Part shown: positions 1 through 7,151 of the stretch, in pieces
Numbering within the stretch: the first letter of the stretch is position 1
Layout of the letters: each line of letters starts with the position of its first letter
Assembly (NCBI GenBank): GCA_035631615.1
Contig: DASQIK010000063.1
Location: 1 to 43,598, forward strand
From: UBA5189 sp035631615
Lineage (GTDB): Bacteria; Chloroflexota; Limnocylindria; Limnocylindrales; CSP1-4
DNA: 43,598 bases
Direction of reading: 5' to 3'
Notes under the pieces: generated by a model
What the model was told of the DNA's origin: nothing
Seen by the model: only the letters and a program-made list of their open reading frames with translations
Database searches by the model: none
Program-made: the position numbers and the translations under genes

Positions 1-2
1 CT

Positions 3-2288
3 TCGCCGGTCGACCTGGTTCGCGGGCCTGGCGGCCAGATCTACTACGTCGACATTACCGGCGGCACGATCCGCCGGATCGACTACGCCGGAGCGAATCA
101 GGGGCCCGTGCCCGGCTCGCCGCCGTCAATCTCGGGTGCGCCCCAGGTCGGCGCAACGCTCACCCGAGTGGCCGGCACGTGGTCCGGGACGCAGCCGATC
201 TCGCTCTCGTATCAGTGGGAGCAGTGCGACACCACGACCGGCTGCGCGAACATCGTCGGGGCTACCGGAACCTCGTACGTGGTGACCGCCTCGGACCTGG
301 GGAAGACCATACGCGTCCGCGAAACGGCGTCGAACTCCGTCGGATCGAACTTCGCCGACTCAGCGCAGACCGCGACCGTGACCCAGGCGTCAGGAGCAGG
401 CTATCGGGCAACGGTCCTTGCGGACGCCCCATTCCTGTATTGGGGCCTCGGCGAAGCATCTGGGGTCTTTGCCGATTCGAGCAGCGGCGGCGGCAACACC
501 GGCACCGCAGTCGGCACCGGGCTCTCCCGCGGCGTCGCCGGATTGGCAGCGACCACCACCGACGGTGCGTTGACGTTCACCGACGCGACGAGCTACGTGA
601 CACGGTCGCCGGTGGTCGGCCTGCCGTCGGCGACGGTGTCGGCCGAGGTGTGGTTCAAGGCGAGCGGCTTCGCGAACTGGATCGACCTCATCAGCCACAA
701 CTGGGGCGGATCAGGCGGCTACGGCTGGGCGATGTACACCGATGCGAGCGGGACACTGACATGGGGGCTCTGGCAGTCGGGCGGGACGCAGCTGAATGCG
801 ACCGTGCCCAACCTGAAAGTGGGCAGCGTCTACCACGCCGTCGGCACCTATGACGGGAACGTCCTGCGGCTCTATCTCAACGGGGCCCAGGTCGCGACCC
901 GGACCGTCGGCGCCCTCGCGCTGAACACGACCGCCAGCGTCTTCAGCGGCAAGACCGACACCACTGCCGCCGTGACCGTCGACGAGCTCGCCCTCTACGG
1001 AACAAGCCTGTCTGCCGCGCGAGTGGCCGCCCACTACGCCGCCGGCACCAGCAGTGGACCCCCGCTGAACCAGCCCCCGACTGCCACGATCTCGGCACCC
1101 GTGTCGACGCTCACCTGGCGGGTCGGCGACACGATCGCCTTCAACGGGAGTGCCACCGATCCCGAGGACGGTGCCCTGCCGGCGTCGGCCTTCACCTGGG
1201 CGCTGCTCATTCAGCATTGCCCGTCGAACTGCCACACGCACGTGGTCCAGACCTTCGACGGCGTCGCGTCAGGAACATTCTCCGCGCCCGATCACGAGTA
1301 CCCCTCATACCTCGAGCTGCAGCTCACCGTCCACGACTCGCAGGGAGCCACCGCCACGACGTCGGTGTCGATCCATCCGAAGACCGTGGATCTGACGTTG
1401 GTTTCCAGCCCTGCTGGGCTCGGCCTGACGCTCAATGCCACGACCGCCACCGCGCCGTGGACCAAGACGGTGATCCTGGGCTCGACCAACTCGATCAGCG
1501 CGAGCAATCAGACCGCCGGCGGGACCGCATACACATTTCAGGGCTGGTCGGACGGGGGAGCGGCAACCCACAACATCGTGGCCAACGCGAGCACGACCTT
1601 GACGGCCACGTTCAGCGGCGGCGGGCCGCCCCCGCCGGCATATCGAAGCGCGGTCCTCGCCGACACCCCAAGGCTGCTCTGGGGCCTCGGAGACGCTTCC
1701 GGAGCGTTCACCGATGCGACCGGCAACGGCAACACGGGGAGCGCCGTCGGCGTCGGGTTATCGCGAGCGGCCCCCGGACTCGTGACGTCGACCAGCGATG
1801 GGGCATTGGTGTTCACGGATGGAACGAGCAATGTCTCGCGCGCAAGCGTCTCTGGCCTGTCGGCCTCGGTCGTCTCGGTCGAGGTCTGGTTCAAGGCGAG
1901 CAGCTTCGCGAACTGGATCGACCTCGTCAGCCACAACTGGGGCGGAGCGGGCGGATCGGGCTGGGACCTCTACCTGTCGTCCAACAAGCAGCTCACGTGG
2001 GGACTGTGGCAGTCCGGCGCTGCCGAGACGAACGTGAAGTCGGCCATCCTGAGCGCGAATGTCGTCTACCACGCAGTCGGGACCTACGACGGCAGCGTGA
2101 TCCGGCTCTACCTCAATGGCGCGCTGGTCGCGTCGAAGACGGTGGGTGGGATCACGCTGAACACCACCGCGAGTGTGTTCAGCGGAAAGACGGACACGAC
2201 GTCGCCGGTCACGGTGGACGAGCTCGCGGTCTACGCGTCGAGCCTGAGCGCCGCGCGCGTCGCGGCGCACTACACCGCCGGGCGGTAG
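3..2288 (+). CDS. Secreted multidomain LamG/PKD protein, 5' end outside window
   Basis: The frame is open from the window edge, so this is the last 761 residues of a longer protein; the GTG at 108 is not its start. Visible residues 1-32 (ending in a GGTIRRIDY-type strand) look like the last blade of a PQQ-type sugar dehydrogenase (glucose/sorbosone) propeller. Residues about 36-130 are a bacterial Ig-like module (APQVGATL, GTWSG, YQW). Residues about 134-348 form a LamG/concanavalin-like domain, about 358-458 a PKD-like region (NQPPTATI, DPEDG, HVV, DHEYPSYLEL), followed by a GWSDGG module and a second LamG from 547 to the end. The two LamG copies are clearly homologous (shared EVWFKAS, FANWIDL, SHNWGG, ASVFSGKTDTT). 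Likely an exported, carbohydrate-binding or carbohydrate-oxidising surface protein; signal peptide and catalytic part lie upstream. No sorting signal is seen at the C-terminus. Confidence 0.85.
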   Translation, partial: SPVDLVRGPGGQIYYVDITGGTIRRIDYAGANQGPVPGSPPSISGAPQVGATLTRVAGTWSGTQPISLSYQWEQCDTTTGCANIVGATGTSYVVTASDLGKTIRVRETASNSVGSNFADSAQTATVTQASGAGYRATVLADAPFLYWGLGEASGVFADSSSGGGNTGTAVGTGLSRGVAGLAATTTDGALTFTDATSYVTRSPVVGLPSATVSAEVWFKASGFANWIDLISHNWGGSGGYGWAMYTDASGTLTWGLWQSGGTQLNATVPNLKVGSVYHAVGTYDGNVLRLYLNGAQVATRTVGALALNTTASVFSGKTDTTAAVTVDELALYGTSLSAARVAAHYAAGTSSGPPLNQPPTATISAPVSTLTWRVGDTIAFNGSATDPEDGALPASAFTWALLIQHCPSNCHTHVVQTFDGVASGTFSAPDHEYPSYLELQLTVHDSQGATATTSVSIHPKTVDLTLVSSPAGLGLTLNATTATAPWTKTVILGSTNSISASNQTAGGTAYTFQGWSDGGAATHNIVANASTTLTATFSGGGPPPPAYRSAVLADTPRLLWGLGDASGAFTDATGNGNTGSAVGVGLSRAAPGLVTSTSDGALVFTDGTSNVSRASVSGLSASVVSVEVWFKASSFANWIDLVSHNWGGAGGSGWDLYLSSNKQLTWGLWQSGAAETNVKSAILSANVVYHAVGTYDGSVIRLYLNGALVASKTVGGITLNTTASVFSGKTDTTSPVTVDELAVYASSLSAARVAAHYTAGR

Positions 2289-2339
2289 GGCGGCAGCGCC
2301 TCGTTCAGCCCGCTCAATGGCGGGACAGGCCGACCCTCG

Positions 2340-2957
2340 CTACGCGTGCTTGATCGTGATCCGCTCGATGATGTTGGCGACGTCCTCGGCCTTGTCGATG
2401 GTCTGCTCGAGGAGGCTGTAGATCTCCTTCCACTTGATCACCTCGAGCGGGTGGCCGCCGCCGGAGAAGAGGTCGGCGATGGCCTTGCGAGCGAGCTGGT
2501 CACCCTCGTTCTCGAGCCGGTGGACCTCGATCCAGTAACGCTCCAGGCCTTTGAAGCCGCGCAGGTTCGTGAGGGCCTCGAGGAGCTGCTCGCACTGCTT
2601 GACGATGATCGCGGCCTGCTGGACCGCGACGGCGGTCGGGGCCTCGATCCGGTACAGGATGAACGTGTCCGCCGACTCCTCGATGAAGTCGATGACGTCG
2701 TCGAGGGCGCTGATCAGGGCGTGGATGTCCTCCCGATCGAACGGGGTCACGAACGTCGACTCGAGCCGCCGGCCGATCTCGTGGCTGAGCTCGTCGCCGC
2801 GATGCTCGGCATCCCGGATCTCGCGGGCGCGCTCCTCGGGGGCGTCGTACGAACGGAGCATCGCCTCGAACAGCCGGGCCGCGCCGAGCACGTTCGAAAC
2901 GTCCTCCACGAACATGTCGTAGAACCGTTCCTCGCGCGGGATCAGGCGCAGCTTCAC
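2340..2957 (-). CDS. DUF47 / PhoU-like phosphate regulator
   Basis: 205 residues, all helical in appearance, matching the DUF47 family (PhoU_div, PF01865), which is PhoU-like and usually sits beside a PiT low-affinity phosphate transporter. Visible marks are the N-terminal RLIPREERFYDMF segment, the acidic EHRGDELSHEI and DREDIHALISALDDVIDFIEE helices that in PhoU-like proteins carry metal-binding E/D-x-x-x-D pairs, and a second ENEGDQLARKAI repeat. No PiT gene is in the window; instead the gene is divergent from a PhoR-like kinase across 62 bp. The GTG start at 2957 is favoured because a TACGCT element lies 7 nt upstream and there is no Shine-Dalgarno, as in a leaderless transcript. Role in phosphate homeostasis is inferred from family and neighbours. 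Confidence 0.88.
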   Translation of the reverse strand: MKLRLIPREERFYDMFVEDVSNVLGAARLFEAMLRSYDAPEERAREIRDAEHRGDELSHEIGRRLESTFVTPFDREDIHALISALDDVIDFIEESADTFILYRIEAPTAVAVQQAAIIVKQCEQLLEALTNLRGFKGLERYWIEVHRLENEGDQLARKAIADLFSGGGHPLEVIKWKEIYSLLEQTIDKAEDVANIIERITIKHA

Positions 2958-2964
2958 GGGCGGT

Positions 2965-2970
2965 AGCGTA
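2965..2970 (-). promoter_or_regulatory. -10 element of DUF47 gene, leaderless
   Basis: TACGCT on the minus strand ends 7 nt before the GTG at 2957, and no ribosome binding site is present. Transcription would begin at or next to the start codon. Confidence 0.45.
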
Positions 2971-3019
2971 GCGCCCGCGACGCACGGCCAACCACCCGCG
3001 ACTGTGCGATGCTCGCCAC

Positions 3020-4384
3020 GTGGACGGGGTCGTCATCGCCTTCATCGCGATCCAGGCCGTCGCGCTCGCCGTCGCGCTCGGGATCGCCTGGTCGCGCGGC
3101 CGGACGATCGAGGAGCTGGACGAGGCCCTCCACGAGGCCGAGGCCGCGGGCGGCGGGGCGGTCGGCACCTCCCCGGCAGACGATGACCTCGCCGACCGCC
3201 TCCGCCGGCTCCGCCGGCGCGCGGAGGGCGCCGAATTTGCGCTCGAGCAGCGGCTGCGCGACCTGGGCTATCTGGCCGATCTCGTCGGGGTCGGCATCGT
3301 CCGGCTCAGCGATGAGCTCGGCGTCGAGATCGCCAACACCGCGGCGCACGTGTTCCTCCGGCGCGAGCCCGGCTCGATGATCGGGCGGACCGCGATCGAG
3401 GCGCTCGGCGATCACCGCATCGAGGCGATCGCCCGCGGCGCGCGCGAGGCGGGCTGGTCCAGCGGAGAGGTGACCCTCGCCGAGATGGCGGACTCGGCAG
3501 GGACCACGCTCGTCGTCCGGGCGCGGCGCTCGCCCATCCTGGGCGTCTGGCTCGTTTTCGAGGACGTCGCCGAGCTGCGCCGCCTCCAGCGCATCCGCGC
3601 GGAGTTCATCGACAACCTCTCCCACGAGCTGCGGACGCCGATCACGACCATCGGCCTCCTGGTCGAATCGCTCGGGCGCGACGCGGACGGTGCGCAGGCG
3701 GCGGGCGCCCCGGTCCCCGCGAAGATGCGCGAGCGGATCGGCAAGCTGGAGGTCGAAACCGGCAACATTGCCCAGATGGTCGCCGAGCTCCTGGACCTCG
3801 CCCGCATCGAGAGCGGCGGCCGCCAGCTCCACCTCGACGACGTCGATCTCGGGCGGATCGCGACCGACTCGACCGAGCGATTGCGACCGTTTGCCGAGCG
3901 CCAGGGCGTTACCCTCGTGGCCGAGGTCCCGCGAGGCCTCCCACCCGTCCGCGGCGAGGCTGCTCGCCTGGCGCAGGTCTTCGCGAACCTGATCCACAAC
4001 GCGGTGAAGTTCAGCCCGTCCGGCACGGAGGTGCGGGTCGGGGTGGCGCGCGAGCCAGAGGCAATCCGACCCACCGTCGCGCGCCCGCGCTCGGCGGCGC
4101 GTGAGATGCTCGTGGCCACCGTCCGCGACGAAGGGCCCGGCATCTCGCCCGTGGACCAGGCGCGGATCTTCGAGCGCTTCTACAAGGCGGACCGCACGCG
4201 CACGGCAGGCGGCGGGACCGGCCTCGGGCTCGCCATCGCACGCCACATCGTGGAGGGCCACGGTGGCGTGATCCAGGTGGAGTCCGAGGAGGGCAGCGGC
4301 GCCCTGTTCCGCTTCACGATCCCGGTCTCCGACGCGCCCGCCGCCGTCGGCAGGTCGGCGCCCGCGCGGGCCGCCGGTGGCTGA
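3020..4384 (+). CDS. PhoR-like sensor histidine kinase
   Basis: 454 residues. One N-terminal membrane helix (about residues 4-23), a short coiled region, a PAS-like domain (about 80-185), then HisKA with the phospho-acceptor His202 in SHELRTP and a HATPase_c domain with N box (N327 in NLIHNAVKFSP), G1 box (D370-E-G-P-G-I), F box (IFERFYKADR) and G2 box (GTGLGLAIA). This layout, one helix plus PAS plus kinase, is that of PhoR/PhoR-like kinases that sense phosphate through Pst-PhoU. No response regulator is encoded in the window, so its partner must lie elsewhere. It begins an operon with the next two hydrolase genes (8 nt overlap, then a 1 nt gap). GTG start; no clear Shine-Dalgarno. Phosphate specificity is inferred from context only. 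Confidence 0.85.
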   Translation: MDGVVIAFIAIQAVALAVALGIAWSRGRTIEELDEALHEAEAAGGGAVGTSPADDDLADRLRRLRRRAEGAEFALEQRLRDLGYLADLVGVGIVRLSDELGVEIANTAAHVFLRREPGSMIGRTAIEALGDHRIEAIARGAREAGWSSGEVTLAEMADSAGTTLVVRARRSPILGVWLVFEDVAELRRLQRIRAEFIDNLSHELRTPITTIGLLVESLGRDADGAQAAGAPVPAKMRERIGKLEVETGNIAQMVAELLDLARIESGGRQLHLDDVDLGRIATDSTERLRPFAERQGVTLVAEVPRGLPPVRGEAARLAQVFANLIHNAVKFSPSGTEVRVGVAREPEAIRPTVARPRSAAREMLVATVRDEGPGISPVDQARIFERFYKADRTRTAGGGTGLGLAIARHIVEGHGGVIQVESEEGSGALFRFTIPVSDAPAAVGRSAPARAAGG

Positions 4385-5141
4385 GGTCGCGGCCACGGGG
4401 GAGCGGCTGCACGTCGCCACCCTGAACCTCCGGAACATCGCCGATCGCTGGCCGGAGCGGCTGCCGCTGCTGCTCTCGGACATGGCCGCGCTCCAACCGG
4501 ACCTCATCGGGCTCCAGGAATGCGTGTTCGCGGTCGGACAGGACCGGCTGCTCGGGGCGGCGGGGGAGGGCCGGTACGCTTCGCGGCATGGCTGGGCAGG
4601 GCGGCCTGAGTACGGCAATGCGATCCTCGGCCGCGAGCCGCTCGCGCTCGGCGATGGCGACCGCCTCGATCTTGGCGCGAGCCGCTCGGCCCTCCGCGTT
4701 CCCGTCTCGCTCCCGGGCGGCGCCGAGCTCGATTTCGTCGTCACCCACCTGCACCACCTGGTCCCGGACGAGGCCGCCCGCGAGGGTCAGGCGCGCGCAT
4801 TGGCCGCCTGGCTGGAGCCGGTCGGAGGACCGCTGGTGGTCGTCGGTGACTTCAACGCCGAGCCCACCGAGCCGGCTTACCGCGTCATGCGCGAGGCCGG
4901 CTTCCGCTCCGCCCACGTCGAGGCGCACGGCGCCGAGCCCGCGGTGACGTGGCCGTCGGGGATCCAGGCGCCCGGCATGGACGTCGATGGTGAGCCCGGC
5001 TGCCTCGACTACATCTGGGTCCGCGGCCCGATCACCGTCGAGTCGTGCCGGCTGGCCTTCGATCGCCCCGCCGTCGATGACCCGACCCTCTACCCGTCCG
5101 ACCACCTTGGCCTGTCCGCCCGCGTTCGGCTCGGCGCCTGA
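4377..5141 (+). CDS. Endonuclease/exonuclease/phosphatase family hydrolase
   Basis: 254 residues of the EEP metal-dependent phosphodiesterase superfamily (DNase I, exonuclease III, sphingomyelinase, inositol phosphatase fold). Visible motifs in order are TLNLRNI, the metal-binding Glu in LIGLQECVF, VVTHLHH, VVGDFNAEP (catalytic Asp and Asn), LDYIWVRG and the terminal SDHLGL with the catalytic Asp-His pair, so the active site looks complete. No signal peptide or membrane helix, so probably cytosolic. It overlaps the kinase gene by 8 nt and is followed 1 nt later by a glycerophosphodiesterase. That setting favours a phosphate-scavenging phosphodiesterase over DNA repair, but the substrate cannot be read from sequence. 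Confidence 0.85.
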   Translation: MAEVAATGERLHVATLNLRNIADRWPERLPLLLSDMAALQPDLIGLQECVFAVGQDRLLGAAGEGRYASRHGWAGRPEYGNAILGREPLALGDGDRLDLGASRSALRVPVSLPGGAELDFVVTHLHHLVPDEAAREGQARALAAWLEPVGGPLVVVGDFNAEPTEPAYRVMREAGFRSAHVEAHGAEPAVTWPSGIQAPGMDVDGEPGCLDYIWVRGPITVESCRLAFDRPAVDDPTLYPSDHLGLSARVRLGA

Positions 5142-5142
5142 G

Positions 5143-5820
5143 GTGGCAACGCTGCGCCTGGCGCACCGCGGTGACTGGCGCGCGGCGCCGGAGAACTCCC
5201 TCGCCGCGATGCGGGCCGCCATCGAGATTCCCGGCTGCGACGGGCTCGAGTTCGATATCCGGTCGTCCGCCGATGGCGCCCCGGTCCTGCTCCACGACGC
5301 GACGCTCGCCCGCGTCCAGCGCGTCCCGGCCGCCTGCGTGACCCTCACGGCCGCGGAGCTCGCCGGCCACGGGATACCGGCGCTCGGCGAGGTGCTCCAG
5401 GCGGTCGGCTGCGACCCCTTCCTCGACGTCGAGCTGAAGGAGCCGGTCCGGCGCGCGATCGACGTCCTCGAGCTCGAGCGGGGCCGCATCGACGACGACG
5501 GCACGCCGGTCCTCCGGAGCGCGATCGTGTCGTCCTTCGATCCCGCGATCCTGCGCTGGCTCGCAGACGAGCGCCCGACGTGGCCGCGCTGGCTCAACGC
5601 ACTTGACCTGTCGCCGCAAACCATCGAGGTGGCGGCCGAGCTGGGCTGCACGGCGATCGCCGCGGAGTGGCACGCGGTGGATGCCGCCGCCGTTGCGAGC
5701 GCCGCCGCGGCCGGCCTCGACGTCGCGTCGTGGACCGTCCGCGATCCGGCCGTCTACGCACGATTCGTCGACCTCGGGGTCATCGCGGTCTGCGTCGAGG
5801 CGGACGCGCTCGGCGGCTGA
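5143..5820 (+). CDS. Glycerophosphodiester phosphodiesterase
   Basis: 225 residues starting at the GTG one nt after the upstream stop; the frame is open further 5' but that part only shadows the preceding gene. The protein opens with LAHRGDWRAAPENSLAAM, where HR and the ExN motif are GDPD signatures, followed by LEFDIRSSADGAPVLLHDATL (E, D and HD metal and catalytic residues), DVELK, and the C-terminal VASWTVRD of the TIM barrel. All canonical residues are present. The enzyme hydrolyses deacylated phospholipids to glycerol-3-phosphate plus an alcohol. No signal peptide, so a cytosolic UgpQ-like form. Its place behind a PhoR-like kinase fits phosphorus recycling from lipids. Confidence 0.92.
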   Translation: MATLRLAHRGDWRAAPENSLAAMRAAIEIPGCDGLEFDIRSSADGAPVLLHDATLARVQRVPAACVTLTAAELAGHGIPALGEVLQAVGCDPFLDVELKEPVRRAIDVLELERGRIDDDGTPVLRSAIVSSFDPAILRWLADERPTWPRWLNALDLSPQTIEVAAELGCTAIAAEWHAVDAAAVASAAAAGLDVASWTVRDPAVYARFVDLGVIAVCVEADALGG

Positions 5821-5834
5821 CGAACCGCGGAACG

Positions 5835-5865
5835 CGAGGGCCGGGGCAAAGCACCCCGGCCCTCG
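5835..5865. terminator. Strong hairpin between convergent genes
   Basis: A 12-bp perfect inverted repeat (CGAGGGCCGGGG paired with CCCCGGCCCTCG) encloses a 7-nt loop, CAAAGCA. It stands 14 nt after the GDPD stop on the plus strand and 19 nt after the cysteine-rich peptide stop on the minus strand, so it can terminate both. There is no U-tract, usual for such GC-rich genomes. Confidence 0.75.
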
Positions 5866-5884
5866 GCGGCTTGACGTCAGGCTG

Positions 5885-5947
5885 CTAGCAGCAGTCGCAG
5901 TTGCACGGACAATCTGGCGTCGGCGGGCAATCGCAGCGCTGGATCAC
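5885..5947 (-). CDS. Tiny seven-cysteine peptide divergent from arsR
   Basis: A 20-residue ORF, MIQRCDCPPTPDCPCNCDCC, with cysteines at 5, 7, 13, 15, 17, 19 and 20, that is three overlapping CxC motifs and a terminal CC. It is too short for ordinary gene callers. Support: a perfect Shine-Dalgarno (AAAGGAGG on the minus strand) ends about 7 nt before the GTG; a strong terminator follows 19 nt after the TAG; and upstream it shares a palindromic operator region with an ArsR-family repressor. Seven thiols in 20 residues with Asp, Pro and Asn spacers suggest binding of a soft metal or As(III), as in metallothioneins, though it is shorter than the metallothionein families I know. An attenuator leader is unlikely because no gene follows on this strand. 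Function is inference; no named family is recognised. Confidence 0.7.
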   Translation of the reverse strand: MIQRCDCPPTPDCPCNCDCC

Positions 5948-5987
5948 GGTCAGTCCTCCTTTCTCCCGGTCTGGACGCCGCTCGTGG

Positions 5988-6017
5988 CGCGGCCCCACGG
6001 GTAGATCGTGGGCCGCG
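5988..6017. repeat. Inverted repeat in arsR/peptide intergenic region
   Basis: Perfect 8-bp arms CGCGGCCC (5988-5995) and GGGCCGCG (6010-6017) separated by 14 nt. It lies between the shared operator and the peptide gene; it may be a 5' leader hairpin of the peptide mRNA or a second protein-binding site. Confidence 0.45.
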
Positions 6018-6039
6018 ATATTGATGATTGTCAATATCG
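6016..6039. promoter_or_regulatory. ArsR-type operator
   Basis: CGATATTGA and TCAATATCG form perfect 9-bp arms around a 6-bp spacer. It is AT-rich in a GC-rich genome, resembling ArsR/SmtB operators. It overlaps the -35 hexamers of both divergent promoters: TTGTCA (6028-6033) on the plus strand and TTGACA (6034 to 6029) on the minus strand. Binding would repress arsR and the cysteine-rich peptide together. Confidence 0.7.
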
Positions 6040-6056
6040 AACTTCATCGATACGAT
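6028..6056 (+). promoter_or_regulatory. arsR promoter, leaderless
   Basis: -35 TTGTCA (6028-6033), 17-nt spacer, -10 TACGAT (6051-6056), then 6 nt to the ATG at 6063. There is no Shine-Dalgarno, so the mRNA probably starts at the codon. The operator covers the -35. Confidence 0.6.
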
Positions 6057-6062
6057 ACGGCC

Positions 6063-6437
6063 ATGGCCAGGTCCGTTGATCCCGACATCCTGCTGCTCGC
6101 CGCGCTCGCCGATCCGAGCCGGCTGGAGATCCTGCGCGAGCTCGCCGGCTCCCCGGAGGTGTGTGCCTGCGACTTCACGGACTGCTGCAAGGTCGCGCAG
6201 CCGACGGTCTCGCACCACCTGAAGGTCCTGCGCGAGGCGGGCGCGGCGGTATCGGAGCGGCGGGGGAGCTGGGTCTTCTACAGGATCGCGCCGAACCTCA
6301 TCGAGCGCCTCGGCGGCATCGCCCAGTCACTCGTGCCGGGCGGGTCGATGGTCCAGGTCGCGGCGCTCGGCTCGCGAGATCGAGCCGTCGGTCGATCAGC
6401 CGGCGACGGCGTCCGGGGGCAGCAGCCAGCGCAGTGA
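6063..6437 (+). CDS. arsR: ArsR/SmtB-family metalloregulator
   Basis: 124 residues from the ATG at 6063; the longer open frame upstream is the promoter region. A winged helix with LADPSRLEILREL at residues 15-27, the recognition helix QPTVSHHLKVLREAG and the wing RRGSWVFYRIAP. The metal site is visible as C34-x-C36 in EVCACDF plus C41-C42, close to the CVC-type As(III) site of ArsR. It therefore likely releases DNA on binding arsenite or another thiophilic ion. It is divergent from the seven-cysteine peptide and shares its operator. Its last 42 nt overlap the end of the convergent sixA gene, so its C-terminal tail beyond about residue 105 is probably not conserved. The Pst operon across from it carries arsC, supporting an arsenic role. 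No arsB or acr3 efflux gene is in the window. Confidence 0.88.
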   Translation: MARSVDPDILLLAALADPSRLEILRELAGSPEVCACDFTDCCKVAQPTVSHHLKVLREAGAAVSERRGSWVFYRIAPNLIERLGGIAQSLVPGGSMVQVAALGSRDRAVGRSAGDGVRGQQPAQ

Positions 6438-7151
6438 GCCGTGACCTGCGCCGACCGACCGGTCGGCGAGGTCGAGCCGCGCGAGCGCGCCCTTGCGCAT
6501 CGTGATCGACGTGCCGGCGAGCCACGACACGAGGTGGCTGAAGTCCGGGTCATGACCGACGAGGATGACCCGCCGCACGCCCGGCCCCCACTCGGCGACC
6601 AGCGCCGCGAGCGTGTCCTCCCCGAAGTCGAGGCTGAGCCGGTCGTCGGCATGGGCCTTCGTGCCGACCGCCTTCGCGACGATTCGAGCGGTGTCGGCGG
6701 CTCGAAGCTTGGGCGAGGTCAGGACCGCGTCGACCTGCAGGTGCAGGTCGTCGAGCAGCCGCATGAGCGCCTTCGACTGTCGACGGCCCTTCCTGGAAAG
6801 CGGCCGGTCCGCATCGTCACCCTGCCAGGCCATCGGATCGCCAGCGTCCGCGTGGCGCAGGAAGTACAGCTCGAGCGTGACCGGCGCGGCGCGCTCCACC
6901 GCCACCGGAGCGGCCTCGGGCGCCGGGGCCGCCTCGTCCGCCGGGGCGAGCTCGGCGTCGGCCTCGGTCCGCGGAGCCGGTTCGTCGTCGGCCTGGGCAG
7001 GCAGGGCCGGTTCGACGTCGGTGAACGGCGACTGCTCGCCCTCGTGCTCGGCTTCGGTTGTCGGGGCCGTATCGGCCCGGGTCTCCGGCGTTGGCTCGGT
7101 GGCCGTGGGGGTCTGGTCGTCCATCGGCTCGGTGGGTACCTCGTCGCTCAT
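6396..7151 (-). CDS. sixA: SixA-type histidine phosphatase with acidic N-terminal tail
   Basis: 251 residues from the ATG at 7149-7151, which overlaps the arsC stop as ATGA. Residues 1-90 are low complexity, rich in Pro, Ala, Glu, Asp and Thr, and look disordered. The histidine phosphatase (phosphoglycerate-mutase-like) domain starts at about 91 with LYFLRHADAG (catalytic R99-H100), then PLSRKGRRQSKAL, LTSPKLRAADTA and VILVGHDPDFS with the second catalytic His. Compact domain length and motif spacing match SixA, which removes phosphate from phosphohistidine proteins. The acidic extension is not part of E. coli SixA. It is the last gene of the Pst operon, so it may act on a phosphorelay or another phosphorylated component; the substrate is unknown. 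Confidence 0.85.
   Translation of the reverse strand: MSDEVPTEPMDDQTPTATEPTPETRADTAPTTEAEHEGEQSPFTDVEPALPAQADDEPAPRTEADAELAPADEAAPAPEAAPVAVERAAPVTLELYFLRHADAGDPMAWQGDDADRPLSRKGRRQSKALMRLLDDLHLQVDAVLTSPKLRAADTARIVAKAVGTKAHADDRLSLDFGEDTLAALVAEWGPGVRRVILVGHDPDFSHLVSWLAGTSITMRKGALARLDLADRSVGAGHGSLRWLLPPDAVAG

Noticed and set aside
2309..2324. Short hairpin CCCGC/GCGGG between the LamG gene and the DUF47 gene as a terminator.
   Set aside because: Only a 5-bp stem without U-tract; too weak to claim.
2346..2966. Plus-strand open frame of 206 codons opposite the DUF47 gene.
   Set aside because: Shadow frame; DUF47 homology covers the full minus-strand ORF.
2954..4744. Long minus-strand open frame, about 596 codons, opposite the histidine kinase.
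   Set aside because: Arg/Asp/Gly-rich shadow typical of GC-rich antisense frames; the plus-strand kinase has all expected motifs.
5835..5947. Cysteine-rich peptide as an attenuator leader.
   Set aside because: A leader needs a regulated gene downstream on the same strand; here a terminator follows and the next genes are on the other strand.
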